Source: Favolaschia claudopus (Eukaryota > Basidiomycota > Agaricomycetes > Agaricales > Mycenaceae). From it: a stretch of DNA of 64,000 nt. Position numbers and translations under genes: made by a program. The stretch is taken from positions 1,364,001 to 1,428,000 of the forward strand of contig JAWWNJ010000053.1 of assembly GCA_037176885.1 (NCBI GenBank), given 5' to 3'. Position 1 is the stretch's first letter. Each line of letters begins with the position of its first letter. Positions 1-10,986 of the stretch are shown one piece after another. Under the pieces are notes generated by a model. That model was not told the DNA's origin and made no database searches. It was given only the letters and a program-made list of their open reading frames with translations.

Positions 1-639
1 GTCTAAAGACCCTAACCCTATGCCAAGAGACAGAAACTAGTATAGCAAATAACCTGCTTTTGTGAGGTAAGGGATTTCCGGTTCTTGATGTAAAGCGAAT
101 CAAATTGCACCCAAGCACTAGGCCCCAGTTCAGTTTCGGCCAACTCGCTGCCGAATATTTTATTGTCCAGAGTTATTGAGCTAGATCCCAGACTAAATTC
201 TGTTCCGGTAAAGTACATTACAAGGCAATGTGTTCTAGGGATTCTGTGACGTTGCAGTTAGAGCAGGAGCCCATGGGATGGTCACTATCCAGATGAAACC
301 AAAATTCACTGACTCGAAAAGTTTCATGAATACATTTCCAGAAGAACTCCCTCGACAATCGGTGCAGGGTCGTAGATCGTATTAATTTCCATATCATTTT
401 ATCCGACGGCGTGTATTCTGAGATTTCTGCGACAGAGCATCGAATGCGGTCAAGATTTACATCTTGTTCCGCGCTTCATTAACACAAGAGGGTTTGAAGG
501 GAACAGCCACAGAATATTGTTGGGGGTGGAGGAGCAGCGGAAGGTCCGACTTCCCGAACCGCTGATCTCCAGGTCGTAGGGCGATGGTGAGGCGGAGAAT
601 GAACCCAAGGATGAGACGCCAGACGAGGGCATCACCAAC
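1..639. other. No gene recognised
   Basis: Only short open frames occur here, with no recognisable domain, codon pattern or splice structure. I see no repeat that pairs with another part of the window. Confidence 0.5.
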
Positions 640-647
640 GCTCAAGG

Positions 648-1207
648 TAAGGCTCCAACCGTTTAGTTTCCTTTTGCGACATTTGGCAAATCAAACGGAA
701 ACGGTTAGGAAACAGTTTATAACGGTTTAAAACTGTTTTAAACGGATGAATTTCTGGAGTGGTCGAAACCGTCGAATTGGGCGTACCTAGAGGTGAGTCG
801 GCATGTTTTGTTCCCCTCCTTCTCGCGTTTATCACCCCATCAACCCCTAGATGTCCTCACATGGGACCCGAGCCAATATGAGACCCCGAATCCGCGCCCA
901 GAAGTTGTCCAGTTTCCTCATTTGAACAACGGTTGAGCATCCCAAGCTGCAAGTAATGAGCTATCATTATGATCAGGGAGCAGAGACTGGTCTATGGAAC
1001 TGTGTCAAACCTTTGTGGTGGAAATATCAGTGAATTTTACTACCATTTGCAAAATTCTGTGTACTGAATGCCAGTTCATTCAGCCCAACCGTTTGAACCA
1101 TTTACAAACTGTTTCCAAACTGTTTCTGACCTCGAGCAAATTAAATGGAAACGAAAACGGATATTACCGTTTACAAACGTTTGCAAACGAAAATGGTTGG
1201 AGCCTTA
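648..1207. mobile_element. hAT-like non-autonomous inverted-repeat element
   Basis: The 560-bp element begins TAAGGCTCCAACC and ends with its reverse complement GGTTGGAGCCTTA. Flanking 8-mers at 640-647 (GCTCAAGG) and 1208-1215 (GCCCAAGG) match 7 of 8, the target-duplication length typical of hAT transposons. Both subterminal regions are packed with variants of a short word (AAACGGTTT, GTTTACAAAC) on both strands, probably transposase binding sites. It has no transposase frame, so it would need one in trans. The hAT assignment is inferred from duplication length and terminus shape. Confidence 0.7.
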
Positions 1208-1589
1208 GCCCAAGGCTAACCCAACAAAGTCAGCGGCGAAATAAATATCGACTCGTAAAGGCAAGAAAAAGATTTCCGGGAGTGGAATCTTGAAAGACTC
1301 GCCAAAACTGAAGTAAGTGCAGGATCGAAAACCCGGTGTGATGGGAGGAGTGCGAGAGCATAGTGCCCCGAAGTGAGCGATAGAAGCCGTTTGATCGGGT
1401 CCCCAAATTGGCTGAGGGGAGGAACGTGAGTAAAACTGGTGTCCCCATCAAGAATGAGATTGAGAGCCGTCAAAGTTCAGCAGAGGAGTAAACTGGAAGA
1501 TGGGAACAGATTCCATAAAATTGTGCACGTGTTGTAAAAGGCAAGTAAAAGGTAGATTTTGACGGCGGACGCTTCAAAGTCGAGAGATA

Positions 1590-2287
1590 CACTAACTCGG
1601 CAAAAAAAATGTCCGATTGATTTCTGGCCTGTATTTCGATGATTACTGCCCACTTTGACTTCAAACAACTTGTAGTTGTGTTCATAGGATCCAGATGCCT
1701 TATTCTTTGGGTTTGGCTTTGGGCAAATTTTTGATACGCCATCACGCCGAGCGCAAACATGGGAATTTTGATATCGGCCGACTTTACAAGTCAGTCAAAT
1801 TCTTTTGGTGCGGGGAGCTGATCTGCTCATGTTATAGCCTGAGGTCCAGCGAGCTATGCGCCAATTTAAACTGTGGAAAAATATACAGGCAAACAGGCGC
1901 TATAGCCCTCGCAAAGTGACCATTTTCGACCGAGTTGACCGGAATTTGCCGAAATATGCCCAAAATGGCAGTTTTGTCGAGCCTATAGCGCTTCAACGGC
2001 TGACTATTTTCATAAGGTTTGACTTGTGAAAGTACTTGTATTTGGGTCTTCTTTCATCCTGCACACTCAGATATTGTCAGAAAAAATCCCTACTCAAATT
2101 GAAAATCTGGCTATTTGGGAATTCTGCTCATTTGATGGCGGATCAAGGGATTGCACGGCGGCGAGGTAGCATACCAATCGGTCTCAGTATTGTGTGCACG
2201 CTCAGAAGTTGTTTGCTCTCGAATACAGGTATTAACACCGCAATACGGACAAAAAACCCATCGGACATTTTTTTTGCCGAGTTAGTG
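1590..2287. mobile_element. TA-flanked inverted-repeat element (Tc1/mariner-like MITE)
   Basis: The 698-bp element has a perfect terminal inverted repeat of about 28 bp beginning CACTAACTCGGCAAAAAAAA, flanked by TA at 1588-1589 and 2288-2289. Similarity of the two ends continues more weakly for about 20 bp. The TA duplication is the Tc1/mariner signature. No transposase is encoded. Confidence 0.7.
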
Positions 2288-2339
2288 TAGAACCCGGATC
2301 CGGCGCAGCTTCGAAGCAGCAAGAAAGAAATTTGATGTT

Positions 2340-2905
2340 GGAGGTATGGTTGCGGACCGGACTTCGTGACAAATCGCAGTCCCAATTTGGTAATTGATAC
2401 TGTCACGTCAATTTTCATTGAGGCATCCTGGGATTGTGTAAATAGCATTGCAAGAAGGTAATCTACAAACGTACTGGAGCAAAACTTCGAAAAATCGGTT
2501 TTCCATGTTTTGCACGGCAATTTCGCGCTTTTGATTGCGGATCACTCGGACCGGTGGCTGTGCGGCAGCATCAATGTCGCCTGATTTCTTGGTTAAGAGA
2601 TTTCACTTTCACTGTGGGGTCCGGAAGAAGGGGTTCGGGATTGCAGAGGCAGAATGGCAGAGAAAAACTTGATTAGCTGCCTCAAATTCGTGAGTTTAGT
2701 ACACACAATTTTGGTTTTTCGCTGTTCAAATTTCGCGTTTTGTAACCCTAAGTTAGGAGTACCTCCGATTCCTCTGAAATAAAAATTTCACCTATAAACC
2801 ATACCCTAGTTCCTGCTAAATCTCGAATCCCGAAGGATTTTGAGCAAAATTGCGACTGGTCATGAAGTTTTGGCCGCAACCATACAACTCGTGTGAAGAG
2901 CTGCA
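2340..2905. repeat. Diverged dispersed repeat, copy 1
   Basis: This stretch matches 34600-35160 in the same orientation over many blocks, for example CTTCGTGACAA near 2365 and 34615, and TTCCTGCTAAATCTC near 2810 and 35092. The copies are clearly diverged. No protein is recognisable, and ends and class are not resolved. Confidence 0.5.
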
Positions 2906-3875
2906 AACTGGGCCGAAAGTAAGCGCACATTTTCCAAGGTTCGAGTTTCCACAAGAAGCGCGAGTTTCAGTTGAAAGAAAGGTCAGTGAAAGGATCGAAG
3001 GATGGTTATCCCAAAAATAGTGTAGCACCTCGAACCAATCTAGAGGAGGTGCAGATACAGAAATTGCACAAAACCAAAGGGGATTGGAAACACAAAGAAT
3101 GCGAGCCTCTCCTGAACGTCACGGTAGGCGCAAAGGTCAACCCGACAAAGGTTAGAGGTCAACCTTGCTGAAGTCTGCCTTCAAGAGACTGGAAGATCGT
3201 GAAGCGTTGCCAAAGTTGGCATAGAAAATTCCGCGAGTACACACTGGAAGGAGATCTACAGACCAGACTTGTTTGGTGCCCGAAACGATAAGCAGGCAAA
3301 TTTTGAAGTCGGAGAATCAACCGTCTCGACCTCATAGTAGTCATTGTCAACGGCACATACATCTTGCTCTGCAGGCTGAACGGTGGCTCAGAATACCACA
3401 CTTTATGTGGGAGGTTTGCTTGGTATAAGCGGGTGTATCATAATATTAACAGAGCCCTGTGTTTCGTTGCCAGAAATTATGACTTCCAGCTTGATTTGGC
3501 TGAAATCAATGTCCTGTGAGCCCCGAAGGTCGAAAACAAGAAATCCGGCATATAACCTTTGGGAAGACAGTAAATTCATACGTGGTTCTACTTTGGCTTT
3601 AGTAAATCTCTGATGATTTGAGAAAGTTATTAGCATATTACTTTGATAATTCCATTGATCGCCTACATACAACTGTTGCTGCCTCATTTACCTGGCTAGA
3701 ATTCACAAGATACATTCATATCAAGTATTGAAAGCTTTCTGAATGCTAAGTGGAGTAAAACACGGATATTTGAACCGGGGGTTTCTAGTCGTCTCCGTAG
3801 AAAAGCGTCTCGTCCTTCAAATCCGGCCCAATCCTTTGACCACCGCGGACAATTTTGTTCAGAATCCATCATTCA

Positions 3876-4001
3876 ACAAAAGTACTATGCCGGATTATTC
3901 AAATTTTCCCTATGTGTTGTGAAGGTGCTGGGTTTTCCGAAAAAAAGGCGATCTCATACCAAATCACATCAAAATTCGAAAATCCAGCATAGTACTTTTG
4001 T
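3876..4001. repeat. 126-bp fold-back repeat
   Basis: The ends ACAAAAGTACTATGC and GCATAGTACTTTTGT are exact reverse complements and pairing continues inward imperfectly. It could form a hairpin or be a small MITE. No target duplication is obvious. Confidence 0.55.
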
Positions 4002-4473
4002 TTGGATGCTTATTCACCACAACATCTACAATGGATCTAAGGGATAGGACGCCGTTGTAAGAGGCTGAAGCCTTTGCGAAGTTGGAACCGAGGTCCCCAG
4101 CCAACCAAACACAACGGCGAGGGCAATGCCCGTACCCACTCTTTCAATTGCGCAAGCCCCCTTGGCCTCCCCAAGGACCGATGATGATCGGTAAAAAAGG
4201 CCTGATTTTCTGGGAGACAAAAAGTCAGGACAAAAAAATAAATTCCCACGCTTTCTGAGGCAGCGAAAAACGCAGTTTTGCCAGTGCGAACATTTTCATT
4301 TATTTTTGTGTGAAAATATCACCCGCAAAAAGTGAGGACTCCTGCCAAAAAAAAAATCAGTCCCCACCTCTGACATGTGACGTAACAAAATTTCCTTTTT
4401 TGGTCAACTGATCCTAAAGTGATTTTGGTGATGAATGGCGAACGACCTACCAATCGTGTAGCACCGAGGCATA

Positions 4474-4597
4474 CAGTGGCGGCGCCATCTGATGCGACCC
4501 CTAAAAATAGAACAGCCCATTTCTGGAACTTTTGCAAATGGAGTCGATTGGGGTCACATCAATTCTTTGGGTGTGGCATCAGATGGCGCCGACACTG
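4474..4597. mobile_element. TA-flanked MITE, CAGTG family, copy 1
   Basis: The 124-bp element starts CAGTGGCGGCGCCATCTGAT and ends with a near-perfect reverse complement, flanked by TA at 4472-4473 and 4598-4599. A second, diverged copy lies at 45751-45869 in the opposite orientation. CAGTG-type termini with a TA duplication are typical of the Tc1/mariner/pogo group. It lies about 130 bp upstream of the F-box remnant, within what would have been its promoter region. Confidence 0.8.
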
Positions 4598-4725
4598 TAG
4601 GACTGCTTGACGGGGCGTGCGGGCATTCGTGAAGCAATGTTGGCCGGACATCGATGGTCCGAGTCGCGAAAGGGGCAGAGTGGAGTATTTACTAGTGTTT
4701 GCACCTCACTCTCTTCCGAACCACC

Positions 4726-5560
4726 ATGTCGAATGTCTCGACTGTTAACAAGCTGCTCGAGCAAATTCAAGCGCTTTCAGTGGCGATAGAAGAACAAAAA
4801 CGAGTACTGTTCAACCTCGAACAAAGGAGGAGTAACGCTCGAATGACCCTAAATTCCTACCTCGATCCAATGGCCCGTTTGCCACTAGAGATTCAGTCGC
4901 AGATATTTCTTGATGTCGAGCCGGGAACCGCGTCCAAGGTACCGCATCCGCTAGCGGCACCAATGGTCTTCCTTACTATCTCTCGGCTTTGGCATGCCAT
5001 CGCCCTTGCCGTGGACTACATTGAAGATAGAGGCGTTGCCACGCAGGGCTGGTTATATAGAACTTTGCAATCTCTGGATCCAGCGCACTCAGAGTCTTCC
5101 CTTGTTGCTCTCTTTGGAAGGAGCTCGTGGATCAGTGCTGCTCGATCCCAACACTCAGGACTTGGTGACCCGCCATCGAGATGGACTGGAGAGTTTAAAT
5201 CTGGGACTATCCGTCACGCGCAGGGATAATTTATATCCAGAGCGCCGAATACTTGTTCGAGGACCGTTCCCAGCCCTGCGAACCCTTCGCGTTCACGCAA
5301 ATGAGGGGATATCCTTGTCGAAGGTGGATGAGTGGCTCGATCTGTTAATTGCGGCTCCCGCACTAACAACGTGCACTTTCGACAACATGTCGTTCAATGG
5401 CTCCCCTGTGTCAAAAAGTGTGAGTTTGGAATTATGGCCCACTATTACAGCCATATCACTCGTAAAGCTGCGAAGACTTGGCAAACTTACCCGCACGTCA
5501 CGCCGCTCAGCACATGCATGCTCGATCGTATGCTGGTACCATTCAGAGAAAATGAGGTGA
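4726..5560 (+). pseudogene. F-box domain protein, frameshifted and truncated
   Basis: Translation from ATG 4726 gives a leucine-rich coiled start (NKLLEQIQALSVAIEEQKR), then the F-box core LPLEIQSQIFLDV followed by LTISRLWHAIALA, the usual layout of the many Agaricomycete F-box proteins that supply substrates to SCF ubiquitin ligases. After about codon 105 the homologous frame switches: LWIQRTQSLPLLLSLEG and the LRTLRVHAN leucine-rich part are read in another frame, so a frameshift lies near 5050-5065. Similarity stops near 5560, before most of the leucine-rich region, just ahead of the hAT-like element at 5619. The start was chosen because the coiled-coil/F-box order follows it directly. It is probably non-functional. 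Confidence 0.75.
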
Positions 5561-5618
5561 AAATAGCCGAAAAATTGATATGTTTCGGTGATTTTCGGTC
5601 CGCGATAGGGGTCAAAGG

Positions 5619-6197
5619 TAGTGATGTCAAGGTTCGGTCCAGAAATCGGTTCGAACCTGAACCGGACTAGACCGAACGCTGCGTTCAGGTTCAGGGTTCG
5701 GAATTTCCCTGAACCGAGGTTCAGGGTTCGGGCGATGAGCAGAACGCGTTCGAACGCCGAACGCGAAAGCCCATCAATCTTTCATCAAATCGTCAGAAAT
5801 TCAGACCTCACAGCATTGATCCGAGGTGTGTATACCTTGTAACGAAGATGTTGGCAACTGTTGACGATCAGTTCCATCTGCGGCGCCGTTGCGGGTCAAA
5901 TGTCAAGTCAATTGATGGCACGTCAGCGGGTCCAAATATTCGGCCGATGTTTCCACATCGGCTGGTGTCAAGAAAGCGCAGGAAGCGGATAACTAATTCG
6001 TGACATACCCGGAGTGGGAAAGAAGCCCCAAATATTTTTCTCCGAGCTGGGAAAGTTTCGAACGCGTTCGAACGCCGAACCGAACCTGAACGCGCGGTTC
6101 AAAGTTCGGTGATTGGCTGAACCGAACGCGACGTTCAGGTTCGGGATTCACAAAAAAGTGCCCCGAACCTGAACTGAACCGAACCTTGACATCACTA
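5619..6197. mobile_element. hAT-like element with GTTCGG-type word repeats
   Basis: The 579-bp element has termini TAGTGATGTCAAGGTTCGGT and its reverse complement. Perfect 8-bp target duplications GTCAAAGG lie at 5611-5618 and 6198-6205. Both flanks are filled with inverted variants of GAACCTGAACCG/CGGTTCAGGTTC. There is no transposase frame. It lies directly behind the truncated F-box gene. Confidence 0.85.
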
Positions 6198-6476
6198 GTC
6201 AAAGGGCAAATTTTCGTAGGGTAAATCTGTCCAAATGGGCGGACCGACCTAAGTAGTAGGTAGTGACCGGGCGGTGCTATTGCTTACCACCGTTTGTTTG
6301 ACATGTCCTCAGGACATTTTAAAATTGATGTCTGGTCCCGGCCATCATTCCCGGAGCATCCGCTATCATCTCTGGGACATTCCCCGGGGACCCCCACAAA
6401 ACGAGGGCAAGCCTCGGACATCATTTCAACATCCTGCGGTGGTGATACGGGCTGGAATTGGTTGGAATCACCCTTT

Positions 6477-6556
6477 TCTACCGCACTGCTGCATAGCTCT
6501 TCCGTAGCCAGGTACAGCATATATAGATCAGAACTTCAAATCAAATCAAATCAAAG
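6477..6556. repeat. 80-bp dispersed repeat, copy 1
   Basis: The stretch TACCGCACTGCTGCATAGCT and onward, through the TCAAATCAAATCAAA run, recurs as a reverse complement at 28418-28497 with few differences. It is probably the end of a larger mobile element. No function is seen. Confidence 0.6.
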
Positions 6557-6571
6557 TAAGAACCGGCATTA

Positions 6572-6610
6572 CAGCCGTTTCGAAAAAGAATGCGGGTTTT
6601 GACAGATTTT
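6572..6610. repeat. Diverged orphan terminus of the CAGCCGTTTT family
   Basis: TA followed by CAGCCGTTTCG and GCGGGTTTTGA resembles the terminal repeat of the element at 37614-38632. No partner end was found nearby, so this is a lone, decayed end. Confidence 0.4.
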
Positions 6611-6798
6611 CATTTTCGAAAGCTGCTTATGTTTTCAAAATATATATTGTCTTTCAGCGTCGGGTGGAAGTCAGGATCACTTTGTCAAGCTTTTTCAGCC
6701 TTCAAGTATGTAGCAGACACACTATAGGCTACTAGAAGGACATTCAAAAATATTGTTCTTGCTTGACATGACCTAAATAGGGAGTGTTCCGTAAGTAC

Positions 6799-6977
6799 AC
6801 GTGACTGATTGATTGATTGCATCACTGATGTCTCAACTCCGCGTCAAGAAAAATATATTTATTGTAAGTTTTGAGCGGATGGAATATCCCTCTAGGGGGG
6901 TTTACTCTACTACCTCATCGGAGTGTTTTGGCCAGAGGATCAGTCGTGGGAAGCTTCTGATCAGATGCTATAAATTT
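6799..6977. repeat. Dispersed repeat, copy 1
   Basis: The block beginning GTGACTGATTGATTGATTGC is repeated as a reverse complement at 34360-34556, with shared words such as CATCACTGATGTCTCAA and CGGAGTGTTTTG. Similarity is moderate, so it is an old repeat. Confidence 0.55.
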
Positions 6978-7178
6978 CGTTCTTGTTTGGCTCCACCCTT
7001 GCCGAATCAGCTATTCGTCTCTTTCAGCGCATTCTCTTGCTAGAGAGTGAGTTGGTGAGAGTCCCTTAACTTTTGCGAGTGCACCAGAGCTACAATCTGA
7101 CCTCCAGCAGGGTTCAAATGTGTGCCTGAGCCAGTTGTTTACATCGACATGCTAACCTGGGCCAAGCCCCAGCGGTTC

Positions 7179-7686
7179 TGTCACCCAAGCCTCGATGCTC
7201 CCGCTGTCTCGCCCTGGCTCTAGGGGTTCCCTGGGCTCTATTCCTCCGGTTCCCCGACCCTCCGGGCCCCGAGCTCCGGCCCTCCGGACTCCGGCTCCGG
7301 TTTTCTACGCTCCCCGGACCACAGGGTATCTCCGGGCCTTCGTCGGTCTACAATCTCTGGACCAGTATTGTGATCCTCCCTCTTCTGGGCATATCCCTGG
7401 CTCCCTGCTACTGTTGGATCATCTGATCATTGATATCACATCATAGATGCTGTGCTACTACATAGTTCTCACACCCCGTGAGAAGTCACGCGTCACGCGC
7501 CCTTTTACTGTGACGCCTGGGCATGGAGACTCCTTACTCTGTTCTCTAAGGATTCTCCCTCTGCCCAGGTGAGTAGACACTCTTCCTCTTGTTGTAGCAA
7601 GCCCTCTAAGGATTCTCCCTCTGCCCAGTGCTTGTTGGAATCTTGAGTACCTCGGGTCTCAGGCCCTGGCAGCTGTTGCCCTTACA
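7179..7686 (+). repeat. Ty3-type LTR remnant
   Basis: The stretch runs from TGTCACCC to GTTGCCCTTACA and is followed by GCAGAA. The last 150 bp share GGATTCTCCCTC, CTCGGGTC and TTGCCCTTACAGCAGAA with the sequence in front of the Ty3 gag at 47307, so both look like related LTR ends. A 25-bp direct repeat (7544-7568 and 7604-7628, beginning CTCTAAGGATTC) lies inside. The 5' end is a guess from the TG terminus, and no 3' LTR was found. Confidence 0.45.
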
Positions 7687-9240
7687 GCAGAACAGAGTCA
7701 CCAATAGCGGACCCTACTCCCTCCCCCTCTGTCCTCACAAGAGTAGCAGACCATCTTGGTGCATTCTTTGGGCATGGAGGTTGCTGAGTAGCCTCTGCCC
7801 CATGGCTTGGTGTAGGATTTGGGTTTTGGGACTGCAACACAAGTATGGTGTGTGTGTCTACCACTGAAAGTCTTCTTCCCTCTCCCTCCTGCATCCCATG
7901 GACCCCCTCCTCGGCATTTGCCACCTCTCGTCGACTTCCCCTCCTCTTGTGTGTGGCCAACTGCCGTTTAGGCTCGTGTCAGATGCCACTGCTTGTCACT
8001 GGCTCACACTGGCACTTCGACTACTCCTTCCCTTCTCCCCCTGTGACCTTGGGTCTGTTCCTGTGTCGTCTGGCTGGCTGTGTCATCTGTCTTCGAGTCT
8101 CACTCCCCCTCTTGACCGGTGAGCTTCCTTTCCTCTTGCCTTCGTGGGTGTGGCTTGGAGGGAGCATTGTTGAGAGTTGCGAGGTTGCTCAAGTCCATAT
8201 CTCCCCGGCCTGCCCGTCCTTAGGGGTGTCCGCCGGTGCCTGGGGACCTCTGAGCGCCTGCAGTCTGCATGGAGATTGGGTGGCGGGGCAACTTGTTACT
8301 GGCAGCTCGTTGAGCCGCTACAGTTGCCACCCCCTTCATTCGAAGGACTCTCCTATCGTGCAGGCTGTAGTCAACTACACCTCTTCATCTGCTTTCTCTG
8401 GGTACTCCTGCGTTTGTGCAAGAGCGGGAAGCTTATGTCTGGGCTTGCTGGGGGCCATCCGCTGCGTTCTCTGCAGCCTGGTGTCTGACTCGAACCCTTC
8501 CCTTCCACTCTCCATCCCATCCCTCCCCTTGACTCTGTGTCCTGGCGTCTGTGTGTTTGTCCAATGTAGCGTCCCCGCGGCAGCGGTGGCGTTGACGGCG
8601 GGGATTCATGATTCGTCTTAATACTGTTGTCTCGTATTGCGTGGTCGCAATCATGAAGGGGGGCTCCATACGCCGCGTCATTTGATTTCAAGGTGGGAAG
8701 GTTGATTCTGACCTCCCCCCTGTGATGCTCGCTGTGGGGCTCCTTGCTCATGCGCACCGCTGCACTTTAGGTAGACTCTGCCTGGTGAAGGGGGGCTCGC
8801 CTCCTCTCGCCTGTCTTCACCATGTCCACCTAGTGCATAGTGTTCCGCCCTCTTGTGAGTAGAACCTCCCTGGTGAAGGGCGGCTTGAAAGACAAGCCGC
8901 CCTTCACCCTACTCACAATGGCTGTCTTCGTCTTCCAATCTGGTGAAGGGGGTCTCGTCCCTCGTCCCCTTCACCTACGAAGACTTGCGCATGAGACGCT
9001 ACGAGTGGTGTCTCAAATCCGGTGAAGGGGGGCTCGTTCCTCCCCCCCTCCACCAGCCGCTCCTAGTCCTTCTTCCACTACGCTCTGCGTTGGGTTACCA
9101 ATGGGTCTCTTACGTCCACCGCATTTGTCCTCCCCCCTCCTTCCGTTGACTCGGCCTGCCACTCACGCCACTATCCTATGTTACGCCTCCGCACACCCCT
9201 AGTCATGGTGCATGCGTGATGGCCGGCCCTTAAAAGCCGG
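7687..9240 (+). other. Pyrimidine-rich non-coding stretch behind the LTR remnant
   Basis: The plus strand is strongly C/T-rich. The longest open frame (7845-8621) has only low-complexity Leu/Ser/Pro/Cys composition. The motif TGGTGAAGGG followed by a G-rich or GGCTCG tail recurs near 8783, 8871, 8941 and 9021. This may be the interior of a large non-coding LTR derivative; nothing shows a gene. Confidence 0.4.
8853..8918. repeat. Strong two-part hairpin
   Basis: An inner 16-bp perfect stem (8872-8887 with 8893-8908) closes a 5-nt loop. An outer 10-bp perfect stem (8853-8862 with 8909-8918) adds to it, with a bulge on one side only. Confidence 0.75.
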
Positions 9241-9850
9241 CTTGCGGCGTCTTGGTATATTTGGCTGGATGTCATGTCGACGAGGTACATAGCCATACAT
9301 TACATACATTGCGTTTGGACAAATCTGATCTGAGTCTCTGGAGAATACCTACTCAGACCTGAAAATAGCCTGTTTCTGTAAGGGTTTACCCGAATCTGCC
9401 TTTTTCGCCTGCGCAGCCCCGGAAAGACGTTTGTGATCTCAGCCCCTTTCGAGGTCGCCAGAACGCCTCGACTGGTATAGCCTATTCCTAGGTCTGTGCA
9501 CAAGACCTCGGCAGACTGATTCCAGGCGCAATCTCTCCGTGTTTGGAGCTTTTCGGTGGCTGAATCTTGTACGCTACCCACCTACATTAGATGTGAATAC
9601 TTGCCACAGCCTGTGAGGGCGGGGACGACCCGGACGAGATTGAGCTGTCACGGCAAATGCCGCCGTCCGGACTGATGGTGTGCCAGTGAGCGACCAGAGT
9701 TCCACCACTGATTACCACCGAATTGAGGCAACTTCGAGGTCAATCAAGGACAATCTGATGAATTTTGCACCGAAGACCATTTTCTACCTATTTCGGGGAA
9801 CTTTCGGAAATCAGGGACCGGCAAGCGCACCTCAGCAAGCGAAGAACAGC
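9241..9850. other. No gene recognised
   Basis: Short open frames only. A small GGCCGGC...GCCGGC inverted pair lies near 9220-9240. No domain, tRNA or further repeat was seen. Confidence 0.4.
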
Positions 9851-10175
9851 AGCTTTCGCATTACTCAAAAGAGGTAGAGGGGCCATTTAGACGCGTGAAG
9901 AGATAAATTGCGAATTTTTGCGATTTTAGCTGATTTTTGAGGGCTGGTTCAGCGTCCGGATAAAACATCGACCTCTTGGAAGGCCTGGTAACTTTTTTTC
10001 GGAGCGCTCCAGTGTTTTGTAGATAGCTGTCAAACTACATGACAAGCTTCCGCATTACTCAAAAGAGCTAGAGGAGCCACTCAGACGCGTCAAGAGATAA
10101 ATTGCGAATTTTTGCCGATTTTTTGAGGCCTGGTTCACCGTCCGGATAAAGCATCGACCTCTTGGAAGGCCTGGT
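9851..10175 (+). repeat. Two direct repeats around a 40-bp transposon end
   Basis: Units 9851-9989 and 10045-10175 are direct repeats sharing CGCATTACTCAAAAGAG, GAGATAAATTGCGAATTTTT and CGACCTCTTGGAAGGCCTGG. Between them, 9990-10029 is identical to the 40-bp terminal repeat of the element at 39943-40296. The layout looks like a rearranged or partly deleted insertion site. Confidence 0.6.
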
Positions 10176-10679
10176 TCGGATTCGGATAAGATCTTCCCCA
10201 TTTGGGGTCCGGATAAGATGTCCCAAATCCCAGATTTTTCGGGGCAGGCATCATAGGTGAATGTCAGAGGTCCTGTATGAGTATCACAGATAGCGATGGA
10301 CATAAGAGCCAATACTCACATCTGAGCTATCATGCAAATTACATATTAGCCCATACTCTCAAATTGTGAGGGAAAATGGGAATCAAAGATTTTTTACAAA
10401 AAAGGAAGTGAGTTGACGAAGCTTCATGTTGTCCTCGGGCGTATAATCATGCACCTGAATGTAACATCTTGTCGGAAGGGTCCATAGGTTAACACAGTAC
10501 GTTCAAATCCAACGGTAATTATCTGTTTGGGCAGAGACCTCAAATTAAACTACTGAACAGTTGTATAGCATTATCTCGACAACAATGCACGTCACGCAAT
10601 GCACATTCAGAACAAAGGGTATAATATTCAAGCCCCGGAAAAGGAGAGCGTGGCCGGAAAAGGCTTACCAAGAAAACGA

Positions 10680-10785
10680 AACAAAAAAAAAATGTCAAAA
10701 ATGCGGGCCCGGGTTCGAACTCCCCAGAACAATAACTCAGCCATCAATTGATACGACACACGTTACCACTACACCAGCATAGTCG
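10680..10785 (-). ncRNA. tRNA-derived Pol III-like unit (SINE head or decayed tRNA)
   Basis: Read on the minus strand, TGGTGTAGTGGTAAC fits a tRNA A box, GAGTTCGAACCC lies near a B box about 45 nt later, and a run of nine T follows near 10690-10682. I could not fold a proper T stem or matching acceptor stem, so it is not called a working tRNA. Confidence 0.3.
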
Positions 10786-10850
10786 CCAGCAACAACAGAA
10801 GTATTGTCATTATGTCAGCCATGCAGTTCGGGCGGCGCATCGCGCGGAAG

Positions 10851-10986
10851 GGGCAACCCCGCCATTCCAAGGGTGATGGCAAATCGGTCGCCAGACCGAC
10901 TAAAGCCGATGGCCCCGGCCTGCGAAACCCTCGGCAATCTGAGGCTATTTCCGGCGAAATAAAGCCCTCGAAATGACCGATTTTTC
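10851..10986. repeat. 136-bp identical repeat, copy 1
   Basis: This stretch is identical over 136 bp to 28108-28243 in the same orientation. It begins GGGCAACCCCGCC, holds the palindrome TCGGTCGCCAGACCGA and ends GACCGATTTTTC. It lies 12 bp from the left end of the 10999-17163 element. Confidence 0.85.

Noticed and set aside
7845..8621. A 258-codon open frame as a gene
   Set aside because: Composition is low-complexity Leu/Ser/Pro/Cys from pyrimidine-rich DNA, with no domain and no splice structure.
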